64,000 nt of DNA, from the NCBI RefSeq assembly GCF_029893325.1, contig NZ_JARXWL010000007.1, positions 1-64,000 of the forward strand, read 5' to 3'. The translations under genes and the position numbers were made by a program. The stretch comes from Enterococcus sp. PF1-24 (lineage in GTDB: Bacteria > Bacillota > Bacilli > Lactobacillales > Enterococcaceae). Shown in pieces: positions 57,478 to 64,000 of this stretch (its first letter is position 1; each line of letters starts with the position of its first letter). The notes under the pieces were generated by a model that worked only from the letters and a program-made list of their open reading frames with translations, was not told the origin of the DNA and searched no databases.

Positions 57478-57858
57478 TTACTCCTTCTCAATTAAATCGG
57501 CTTTGATAAAACCGTAGTATTCTCCATAAACCGTCAATTCATCTGCAATTTGCAAAGGTATATCCTGTTGGTTAAATATCTGATACTGACTATCTCCACT
57601 TTTCAAAATAAAACGATCACCTTTTGAGATTATTTCATCTGAACTATCACTTTCAACAATTTCGCCAGTTAAACGAACATACTCATTTAAGGGAACTTCA
57701 CCATTTTGTAACTCATCTTCACTGTACTCTTTGGCGTTTGTTTTCAAATTCCCGATAGTTTCTTTACTAAAATTATCATTTTCTTTACTTTCCGTTTGTT
57801 TACATGCACTAAACGGCAAAAAGACAAGTAAAATCAAGATGAATAGTCGTCCTCTCAT
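57478..57858 (-). CDS. Small lipoprotein of unknown function
   Basis: About 126 residues: signal peptide ending FSAC (Cys19), a charged linker, then a ~70-residue beta-rich part (YVRLTGEIVESDSSDEI to YGEYYGFIKADLIEKE) that looks like a small OB-type domain. GAGGTG precedes the ATG at 57858. First gene of the leftward uptake operon; three bases before DUF2264. Its job in polysaccharide use is unknown. Confidence 0.75.
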   Translation of the reverse strand: MRGRLFILILLVFLPFSACKQTESKENDNFSKETIGNLKTNAKEYSEDELQNGEVPLNEYVRLTGEIVESDSSDEIISKGDRFILKSGDSQYQIFNQQDIPLQIADELTVYGEYYGFIKADLIEKE

Positions 57859-57872
57859 AAACCACACCTCTG

Positions 57873-57886
57873 CAAAAACGCTTTCT
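57873..57886 (-). promoter_or_regulatory. Weak CcpA-like site before the lipoprotein gene
   Basis: Minus-strand AGAAAGCGTTTTTG differs from the cre consensus at three places. It overlaps the likely transcription start of the operon. Confidence 0.3.
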
Positions 57887-57902
57887 TTAGATTTATAATA
57901 CT

Positions 57903-57940
57903 TTTTTTTAGAAAAAAACGCAATCTTTTTTCTAAAAAAA
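57903..57940. promoter_or_regulatory. Large palindrome at the uptake operon promoter
   Basis: TTTTTTTAGAAAAAA / TTTTTTCTAAAAAAA, perfect 15-base arms around ACGCAATC. On the minus strand TTGCGT and a downstream TATTAT (16-base spacer) make a possible promoter starting in its centre. A LacI- or AraC-type regulator encoded in the locus could bind it. Confidence 0.5.
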
Positions 57941-57960
57941 GATAAAAAAATATTTTTTTA

Positions 57961-58003
57961 CTAAAATAAAAGAACTTGCTATCTTTTCAAACAAGCAAGT
58001 TCT
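57961..58003 (-). terminator. Terminator after the heparinase-like gene
   Basis: AGAACTTGC / GCAAGTTCT with a 15-base loop, T-rich tail on the minus strand; 16 bases after the stop at 58019. It separates this gene from the lipoprotein-led operon. Confidence 0.8.
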
Positions 58004-58018
58004 GATACTATTTTTATT

Positions 58019-59710
58019 TTATTTTTCTTTAACCATTTCAAAATAGAGTTTCGTAACTAACTGTTTCCCACACTGATAATGAAATCGAATTAAATACGCC
58101 GTCCGCTCTATTCCTTGATGATCATAAAATTTTTCTGATAAAATGACAGGTTTTGCAGCTTCGCTAAATATATAAAGACAAGCTTCTTTGCCAGCTAATT
58201 TCACTTTATTCTCTATAACTTCAGGAATAATCAAGCTTACAAAATTTTCAACCACTTTATTTTCTGGCTGCACAAACTCAAATGCATCTCGTAAGATAAC
58301 TTTCTTTTCTTTAGGTAAAACTTCAAAAAATCTACTGCAACTGCTTATTTCAGCAGTTGCAGGATAAACACTCTCTAAGTTTAAACCAAAATTTATTTTG
58401 TCCTCTACTTCAACAAATTCTACTTGTTTTGCCGAAACAGCTCCCACCATCTGCTCTTGCTGATTAATGATAGGAACAGAATGCCCGTTACTTCGATTCA
58501 CTAAAAATTCATAGCGATAAGCTTCATCAAAATATTGTTTCGTGTATTTACCTGCGCCAAGATCTGTTAAAAACAGCTCACTATCATCACTCAAAATAAA
58601 ATGTCCTAAATCATTATGATTATGACTTTCAGCGTTAGAACCACCTTTTGTTGCAAAGAAAAATTTTTGTTGCGGATATTTCACTGTTAACCATTGGCTA
58701 TCTGAAAAGTAAGTTGTACTTTTTTCTGATGTTTCTTCAAAAATTGTTTCTTCTGTCCAAATTAAATTGCGGTAAATATGGGCAAAGCGATAACAATGAT
58801 CAAAATCAATTTTACTAATCCCCCTTAAAACTGGTGTGGTAACTTGCCAATTTTTCTGACAAAAGCTCACTAATCCACTCGGCAGCTGACTTTCATTATA
58901 ATCAGAAAATGGTACAAAATTATTGCCTGAAATTTGCATAGCTGCGGGAAATTTAGCAATAGCTTTCGCTTTTTCTAGCACTAAATATTTATTTTCACCT
59001 AATATTCGCGCAAGCATCTCAGCATAATAAACATAATAACCAAAACCGTAAGCCCAATACCCAACACCTTCAACACATACACCGTCATCTGCAAAACCTT
59101 TTAGATAACTTTGCATAGCTAAATCTAAACGCTGAATGATTTTTAGTTGGCGAGCACTTTTAACAGGTAATAGCAACAGCGCCGCCATCCCTATAGAGCC
59201 TGCAATAACACTACTCCAGTTATTTTCTTTTCGCTCCCATTCCCAAGAAAAACTTTCAAAAGGCACAAAAATTCGTTGCTCAATTTCCCGCTCGATTCGC
59301 TCTTGAATCAATGGTGAAAGCTTTTCTTTTAATAAATTTTTAATTTCGGCTAACGCTTGTGCCGTTTCTGCAGCAAAAAGATCAATCCAACAAGGACTAG
59401 CGGAGCCAAAATTTTCTCCAGTTATTGGTAGATGAGCTGGTAATGCCCAACTATACTCGTTACAAATTTCCCAAATAGTTGTTTCTAGTAGCCGCAGTCT
59501 TTCATCATTTGTTTCTAAATGGACAGCTAATCCCAACACCGCTAACTGGCGACGTCTAGCAAAATATTGCTTTTCAAAAACTAAACGCTCCCCGTTCTTT
59601 AAATAATCCGTATACCCTGTTGGTGTTAAAAATGGTATTGTTCCAGCTTCACAATACTCATCCGCAGCTGCAATAATTTGTTTCTTTAAAGTAGTTTGAA
59701 TTTTTTTCAT
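58019..59710 (-). CDS. Heparinase II/III-like polysaccharide lyase
   Basis: 563 residues without a signal peptide: an N-terminal (alpha/alpha) toroid with EGVGYWAYGFGYYVYYAEML (214 on) and a C-terminal beta-sandwich with ESHNHNDLGHF (361-371), the conserved His block of the family. Such enzymes cleave uronic-acid-containing chains by beta-elimination, giving the unsaturated ends that GH88 removes. Cytoplasmic location suggests an oligosaccharide lyase. Substrate (heparan, hyaluronan-like, alginate or other) cannot be read. Confidence 0.87.
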   Translation of the reverse strand: MKKIQTTLKKQIIAAADEYCEAGTIPFLTPTGYTDYLKNGERLVFEKQYFARRRQLAVLGLAVHLETNDERLRLLETTIWEICNEYSWALPAHLPITGENFGSASPCWIDLFAAETAQALAEIKNLLKEKLSPLIQERIEREIEQRIFVPFESFSWEWERKENNWSSVIAGSIGMAALLLLPVKSARQLKIIQRLDLAMQSYLKGFADDGVCVEGVGYWAYGFGYYVYYAEMLARILGENKYLVLEKAKAIAKFPAAMQISGNNFVPFSDYNESQLPSGLVSFCQKNWQVTTPVLRGISKIDFDHCYRFAHIYRNLIWTEETIFEETSEKSTTYFSDSQWLTVKYPQQKFFFATKGGSNAESHNHNDLGHFILSDDSELFLTDLGAGKYTKQYFDEAYRYEFLVNRSNGHSVPIINQQEQMVGAVSAKQVEFVEVEDKINFGLNLESVYPATAEISSCSRFFEVLPKEKKVILRDAFEFVQPENKVVENFVSLIIPEVIENKVKLAGKEACLYIFSEAAKPVILSEKFYDHQGIERTAYLIRFHYQCGKQLVTKLYFEMVKEK

Positions 59711-59824
59711 AAGATAAACCTTTCAAAAATCATATTTTTTTACTATAATATTAGTAATATAAATCTTTTTTTGTAAAAAAAAAGAGACTTTACTTTATTT
59801 TCCTAAATAGAAAGGGTGAGCGTA

Positions 59825-60862
59825 ATGGCAAACATAACTGATATCGCAAAAAAAGCTGGCGTTTCTATTTCGACAGTTTCTCGTGTTTTAAATCAAGATT
59901 CTTCTCTATCAGTTACTGAGAATACACGACGGAAAATTTTTGAAATTGCCGAAGAACTAAATTACACCAAATATAAAACTAAAAAGGCTAAAAAAACAGT
60001 TCAAAAAGACATTCCATCAATTCCTTCAAAGACCATCGCTCTCATGCAGTGGCGAGTTGGTGAACAAGAATTAGAAGATATTTATTATATGTCTATTCGC
60101 TTAGGCGCCGAAAAAAAAGCCCAAGAACTAAATTACAATCTAGTTAACCTGTCTGAATCCACCATTAATCAACAAGAAGCCGATGGTGTATTATGCATCG
60201 GAAAATTTGATCAACTTGCTATTCAAAATATCCTAAAGCAAAATGATAATGTTGTAATTGTCGGATCTAACTTTCCTTTAGATAATTTTGATACCGTTAA
60301 TACCGATTTTAGTCAAGCAACTGAAATTGCCTTAAATCATTTACTTGATTTAGGCCATACTCGAATTGCCTTTATCGGTGCTGAGGAAACTGAAAACTTA
60401 TATGGTTATCGAACGTACCGCACACCGACAACTAATATTTATCGAGACGTTATGAAGTCTTTAGGCCTGTTTAGAGAAGAAGATTTTTTTATTGAAATTG
60501 ATACTACACTCTCTGTAGAAGTTGCCACTGATTTAACAAAAAAAGCTCTGTCCCTATGGAAAAATGATTTACCAACTGCCATTTTAGCTGCAAATGATTC
60601 AATGGCAATCGGTGTAGTCAATGTACTCACAGAGGCAGGTATCAAAATCCCACAAGATATTTCGGTAATGGGAATTAACGATTTGTCTTTTAGCCGTTAT
60701 GTTAACCCGCCGCTTTCAACCGTTCGTGCTTTCACTGAAGAAATGGGAGAAATCGGTATGGAAACACTCCATAATCGAATTGTCAATCAACCTATTGCTC
60801 GGCGAGTAATGTTAAGCACAGAACTTGTTGTTCGTGAATCCACTGACAAGCCCGCTCGTTAA
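59825..60862 (+). CDS. LacI family transcriptional regulator
   Basis: About 345 residues: N-terminal LacI HTH (NITDIAKKAGVSISTVSRVL) and a periplasmic-binding-protein sensor. AAAGGG lies eight bases before the ATG at 59825; an in-frame GTG at 59816 abuts that site. Divergent from the lyase gene, with AT-rich palindromic motifs between them; likely a local regulator of the uronate locus. Confidence 0.9.
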   Translation: MANITDIAKKAGVSISTVSRVLNQDSSLSVTENTRRKIFEIAEELNYTKYKTKKAKKTVQKDIPSIPSKTIALMQWRVGEQELEDIYYMSIRLGAEKKAQELNYNLVNLSESTINQQEADGVLCIGKFDQLAIQNILKQNDNVVIVGSNFPLDNFDTVNTDFSQATEIALNHLLDLGHTRIAFIGAEETENLYGYRTYRTPTTNIYRDVMKSLGLFREEDFFIEIDTTLSVEVATDLTKKALSLWKNDLPTAILAANDSMAIGVVNVLTEAGIKIPQDISVMGINDLSFSRYVNPPLSTVRAFTEEMGEIGMETLHNRIVNQPIARRVMLSTELVVRESTDKPAR

Positions 60863-60873
60863 AATTATTATTT

Positions 60874-60907
60874 AAGGATTGAGAAAAAACAATTTTTCTC
60901 AATCCTT
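60874..60907. terminator. Bidirectional terminator between LacI and GH42 genes
   Basis: AAGGATTGAGAAAAA / TTTTTCTCAATCCTT, perfect 15-bp stem with a 4-base loop. Confidence 0.9.
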
Positions 60908-60924
60908 ATTTTTATTATCAATGA

Positions 60925-62922
60925 TCAAACTTTTATCAACAACACATCGTACATTTTTATTGATTTCTGATTTGTTAATAGCTCTCCTGTTAACAAATCC
61001 CTTTTTCCAATAAATTCCGCCGGCAACGATTGCTCTTCTTCTTTAAAATTAATAACGAAGAAATAGGCCTGTTGATTTTTTATACGACAAGTAATTTCTA
61101 AATTCGTTTCTACCGAAGTAATTTGTTGTAGCTCGCCTTGTTCAACTACATTTTTCAAAATCTCTGCTAACGATTGCTTATCTAGTTGTGTACCTACGTA
61201 AAATACAGTGCCTTTGCCAAATCTATTTTTAGTAACCGCGGGAGTTCCTGTATAAAAATTACTAGCATATTCTACGATACTTTCAGCAGTTTCTAAGTGG
61301 ATAATATCTGCTAACAAATAGCCATTTCCGCTATTCCCTGATGCTAATTGAATTTTATTCTGCTGTTCCGGTGCTAAGGCGTCAATTTCTTCTACCCAAA
61401 TGCCTGCTAATTTCCGCAAAGGCCCTGGGTATCCTCCCAAATATATATTATCGGACTCATTAACTATGCCGCTCATAAAAGTAGTCAAAAAAACGCCACC
61501 CTCAGCAACAAATTTTTCGATGGCCTCTTGCATCCCAACTTTTACCATATATAAAACTGGCGCTATAATAACTTTGTATTTTGAAAAGTCGTCAGTTGCT
61601 GAAATCATGTCTACCGAAATATTTTTTTCATAAAAATATTGATAATATTGATGAATTTGCTCTACATATTTTAAATCTTTATTTGGGCCACTAGTGTACT
61701 CTAACCCCCAATAATTATCCCAATCAAAAATCATACCCACTTCCGATTGATTATTACTTTCCAAAATTTCTGTAAGCTGAGCTAATTCTTCCCCAAGTTC
61801 AGAAACCTCTTTAAAAACCCGAGTATTTTCTGTACCCGAGTGAGCAATCACCGCTCCATGAAACTTTTCACAACCACCAACAGAACGTCTTAATTGGAAA
61901 AATTGAATCGTATCTCCGCCGTGCGCTAACGTTTGATAACTTTGCGCCCTCATTTGTCCTGGTTTCTTTAAAGAATTATAAGGCTGCCAATTTTGTTGAC
62001 TAGGGGTCTGCTCCATCAGCATAAACGGCTTTTGCTTCAATCCTCTCATCAAATCATGAGTCATTGCAACCAAACTCCACGATGTATCATAAGCAGGATA
62101 ATTATCCCAAGAAACAATATCCATTTCTTTAGCCCATTTGAAATAGTCTAAATTTTTATAAATCCCCATTAAATTTGTAGTTATAGGCGTTTCTTGATCA
62201 TATTGACGAATAACATCTCGTTCCATCTTAAAATTCTCTAATAAACTATCCGAATTAAAGCGACGATAATCAATTGATATCCCCGCAAACGCCGTGTTTT
62301 GATAATCAATTCCATCGCTCAAAGCATTAGGTAAAACAATTTCATCCCAATCATAAATTGTATGACCCCAAAATTCCAAATTCCAAGCTTCATTCAACAC
62401 TTCTATTGACTGGTATTTTTCTTTAAGCCAAACTCGAAAAGCTTTTTCACAATTTTCACAAAAACATTCCCCACCATATTCATTATTAATATGCCAACAA
62501 CTCAAATGATCATAATGATGATAGCGACTTGCTAATTTCTCCACCAATGCCTTGGCATACTTCTGATAAACTAAGCTGTTAGGGCAAGCGTTGTGTCGTT
62601 GCCCAAATTTATGCTGTCGTCCTTCAAAATCAGTCCGAGCAACTTCTGGATATTTTTTAAAAAGCCACGCAGGCAAAGCGGCCGTCGAAGTTGCTAATAC
62701 GATATCCATTTTTTTATCGTTTAACATCTCCATAATTTCATCTAATTCTTCAAAATTATATTCATTTTCACTAGGTTGTAGTTTAGCCCAAGAAAATACG
62801 TTAACGGTTGCAGAATTAATAGCTGCCTTCTCAAATAATTCCATATCTGTTTGCCAAATCTCTTTTCCCCATTGATTTGGATTATAATCGCCACCATATA
62901 AAACCCGTTGAAATTTTTTCAT
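60925..62922 (-). CDS. GH42 beta-galactosidase
   Basis: Releases terminal beta-D-galactose. 665 residues: TIM barrel with acid/base Glu148 (HINNEYGG), nucleophile Glu304 (FMLMEQTPS), zinc-cluster cysteines Cys153, Cys155, Cys158 with Cys113, then a trimerisation domain and a small beta domain. No signal peptide. GAGGAG precedes the ATG at 62922; a GTG at 62934 is too close to it. In B. subtilis a YesZ GH42 enzyme belongs to an analogous rhamnogalacturonan locus, so galactose side groups may be part of the substrate. Confidence 0.93.
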   Translation of the reverse strand: MKKFQRVLYGGDYNPNQWGKEIWQTDMELFEKAAINSATVNVFSWAKLQPSENEYNFEELDEIMEMLNDKKMDIVLATSTAALPAWLFKKYPEVARTDFEGRQHKFGQRHNACPNSLVYQKYAKALVEKLASRYHHYDHLSCWHINNEYGGECFCENCEKAFRVWLKEKYQSIEVLNEAWNLEFWGHTIYDWDEIVLPNALSDGIDYQNTAFAGISIDYRRFNSDSLLENFKMERDVIRQYDQETPITTNLMGIYKNLDYFKWAKEMDIVSWDNYPAYDTSWSLVAMTHDLMRGLKQKPFMLMEQTPSQQNWQPYNSLKKPGQMRAQSYQTLAHGGDTIQFFQLRRSVGGCEKFHGAVIAHSGTENTRVFKEVSELGEELAQLTEILESNNQSEVGMIFDWDNYWGLEYTSGPNKDLKYVEQIHQYYQYFYEKNISVDMISATDDFSKYKVIIAPVLYMVKVGMQEAIEKFVAEGGVFLTTFMSGIVNESDNIYLGGYPGPLRKLAGIWVEEIDALAPEQQNKIQLASGNSGNGYLLADIIHLETAESIVEYASNFYTGTPAVTKNRFGKGTVFYVGTQLDKQSLAEILKNVVEQGELQQITSVETNLEITCRIKNQQAYFFVINFKEEEQSLPAEFIGKRDLLTGELLTNQKSIKMYDVLLIKV

Positions 62923-62972
62923 ATAAAATTTCACTCCTCTTTGTTGTTTTCAAGAATAGTATTCCATTATAT

Positions 62973-62986
62973 TTTAACCGCTTTCA
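62973..62986 (-). promoter_or_regulatory. CcpA site (cre) at the GH42 promoter
   Basis: Minus-strand TGAAAGCGGTTAAA fits TGWAANCGNTNWCA with one mismatch. It ends five bases before a TATAAT box on the same strand, so CcpA binding would block the promoter. Confidence 0.65.
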
Positions 62987-63007
62987 CCTTTTTGAAATAT
63001 AATATGT

Positions 63008-63019
63008 TAAACTAGTTTA
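63008..63019. promoter_or_regulatory. Palindrome before the AraC regulator gene
   Basis: TAAACTAGTTTA, a perfect 12-base palindrome just upstream of a TATAAT box for the AraC gene. Confidence 0.35.
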
Positions 63020-63054
63020 TATAATATTCTGAAACTAAAAAAAGGAGAAAATTT

Positions 63055-63861
63055 ATGCCTATCTATTTTCAATTAACCAGTAGTTCTTTGCCAATTTCTC
63101 TAGAGAGCATCGGTAATCAGTGGCCACAACCTAGCATCAAGAGACCACATGGTTATCCTTACTATCATTGGTTGCAAACAGAACAAGGTTGTGGTGAAGT
63201 TTTCATTGCTGACAAACGAATACTCCTTACCCCGGGGCAAGGAGTCCTTATTGCACCTTTTATTCCACATACCTACTCCCCAGTAACAGAGTGGCAAACC
63301 AATTTTGCTACCTTCAAAGGTGGAATAGTTACTGACTTTTTAAATACTATAAATATTCAAAGTTATATTCAAACCGAAGACTCTACTCATTTTTCTTTTT
63401 CGGATTGGATTAATCAAATGATTGATAATCATCAAAAAAACGCCTTAACTGACTCTGATTTATCAGTTGCTTGCTATCAGTTTTTACTATACTTTCATCA
63501 AAACAAGCCGCAAGAATTATGTCATATTCCCAGCGAACAAGAAAAATATCTTTTGCCAATAATCCATGAAATTGAAACAAATTATGCAGAACAACTTTCG
63601 ATTGAAATTCTAGCTAAAAAAAACTACATTAGTCATCAATATCTAAATCGTATTTTCCGTCAACAATTTCATAAATCTCCTTATCAATACTTAATAGATT
63701 TTCGACTTAACAAAAGTAAAGAATTGTTAATTAGTCAACCTGAGCTAACTATTCAAGAAATCAGTTTCAGCGTTGGCTTCCAATCACCTAGTCAATTTAT
63801 CGCTTTATTCAAAAAGAAAACAGCTTTCACACCTAAACAGTTTAGAAAGCTTTATTGCTAA
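63055..63861 (+). CDS. AraC family transcriptional regulator
   Basis: 268 residues: an N-terminal cupin-like sensor (LTPGQGVLIAPFIPHTYSP) and two C-terminal HTH motifs (LSIEILAKKNYISHQYLNRI and LTIQEISFSVGFQSPSQFIA). AAAAGGAG precedes the ATG. Divergent from GH42, which it may activate. Confidence 0.9.
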   Translation: MPIYFQLTSSSLPISLESIGNQWPQPSIKRPHGYPYYHWLQTEQGCGEVFIADKRILLTPGQGVLIAPFIPHTYSPVTEWQTNFATFKGGIVTDFLNTINIQSYIQTEDSTHFSFSDWINQMIDNHQKNALTDSDLSVACYQFLLYFHQNKPQELCHIPSEQEKYLLPIIHEIETNYAEQLSIEILAKKNYISHQYLNRIFRQQFHKSPYQYLIDFRLNKSKELLISQPELTIQEISFSVGFQSPSQFIALFKKKTAFTPKQFRKLYC

Positions 63862-63864
63862 ACA

Positions 63865-63911
63865 AAAAACGTATGAAACACATTTATCAAATGCCGATTT
63901 CATACGTTTTT
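63865..63911. terminator. Bidirectional terminator after the AraC gene
   Basis: AAAAACGTATGAAA / TTTCATACGTTTTT with a 19-base loop; serves the AraC gene and the leftward gene entering from the right. Confidence 0.88.
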
Positions 63912-63917
63912 TATTTT

Positions 63918-64000
63918 TCATATCTTTAACATAGTACAATTTCTATAAATTAGTAACATAAAGATTGTCGGAGTTATCAGAAAGCCAAATTGCGGTTTTA
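63918..64000 (-). CDS. C-terminus of a second DUF624 (YesL-like) gene, cut by the window edge
   Basis: The minus strand from the right edge translates to KPQFGFLITPTIFMLLIY... and stops at a TGA at 63918-63920. This matches the end of the DUF624 protein at 50484 (KPQFGFVITPTILFGIIY). About 35 of 40 aligned bases are identical. A second transporter operon probably continues to the right. Confidence 0.7.
   Translation of the reverse strand, partial: KPQFGFLITPTIFMLLIYRNCTMLKI

Overview
The window looks like chromosome of a low-GC lactic acid bacterium close to Enterococcus. The order lysS-dusB-hslO-ftsH-hpt-tilS-yabR-divIC-rqcP-(yabM-like)-mfd-pth-ldh is the housekeeping block known from enterococci. 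A complete mevalonate pathway operon, an L-lactate dehydrogenase and an HGCIN-type L,D-transpeptidase fit the same group. I cannot name a species. No phage, integrase, transposase, CRISPR array or tRNA was seen.

Layout. 1-640 is the promoter and leader region of an rRNA operon that runs leftward out of the window (three spaced promoters and a boxA-like leader; 16S itself lies outside). 644-16677 is the leftward housekeeping block: translation, proteostasis, purine salvage, tRNA modification, division, cell wall and DNA repair. 17081-24404 holds ldh, an L,D-transpeptidase, a VanZ-like protein, meso-diaminopimelate dehydrogenase, oligoendopeptidase F and two small proteins. 24445-32196 is an L-ascorbate utilisation (ula) locus: leftward ulaG-C-A-B-D-E-F and a divergent pair, an unknown membrane protein plus a DeoR-type regulator. 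32259-37206 carries a BceAB-like ABC exporter, an intergenic array of 123-bp elements, a CorA transporter and a deoxynucleoside kinase. 37524-41592 is mvk-mvaD-mvaK2-fni.

42198-48737 is the most interesting part. A six-gene leftward operon encodes an MtnA-type sugar-1-phosphate isomerase, a nucleoside phosphorylase, a class II aldolase, an APC permease, a YczE-like membrane protein and the radical SAM activase NrdG. A DeoR regulator and an iron-dependent alcohol dehydrogenase lie divergently. Together the enzymes give a plausible phosphorylase-first route from a nucleoside (5'-deoxyadenosine, methylthioadenosine or a plain ribonucleoside) to dihydroxyacetone phosphate plus an aldehyde, which the dehydrogenase could reduce. 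A radical SAM enzyme, a class that can release 5'-deoxyadenosine, lies in the same operon. The substrate is inferred, not proven.

48963-50423 is a cardiolipin synthase. 50484 to the right edge is a uronic-acid polysaccharide locus: DUF624 protein, two ABC permeases, binding lipoprotein, GH88 unsaturated glucuronyl hydrolase, DUF2264 protein, a small lipoprotein, heparinase II/III-like lyase, LacI regulator, GH42 beta-galactosidase and AraC regulator. A second DUF624 gene is cut by the right edge, so the locus probably continues. A good catabolite-repression site lies at the GH42 promoter and weaker ones at the ula and lyase-side promoters.

Two families of non-coding intergenic repeats were found: a ~110-bp element in two tandem copies upstream of mfd and one upstream of ddh, and a 123-bp hairpin element in a 2.5-copy array at 35152-35452.
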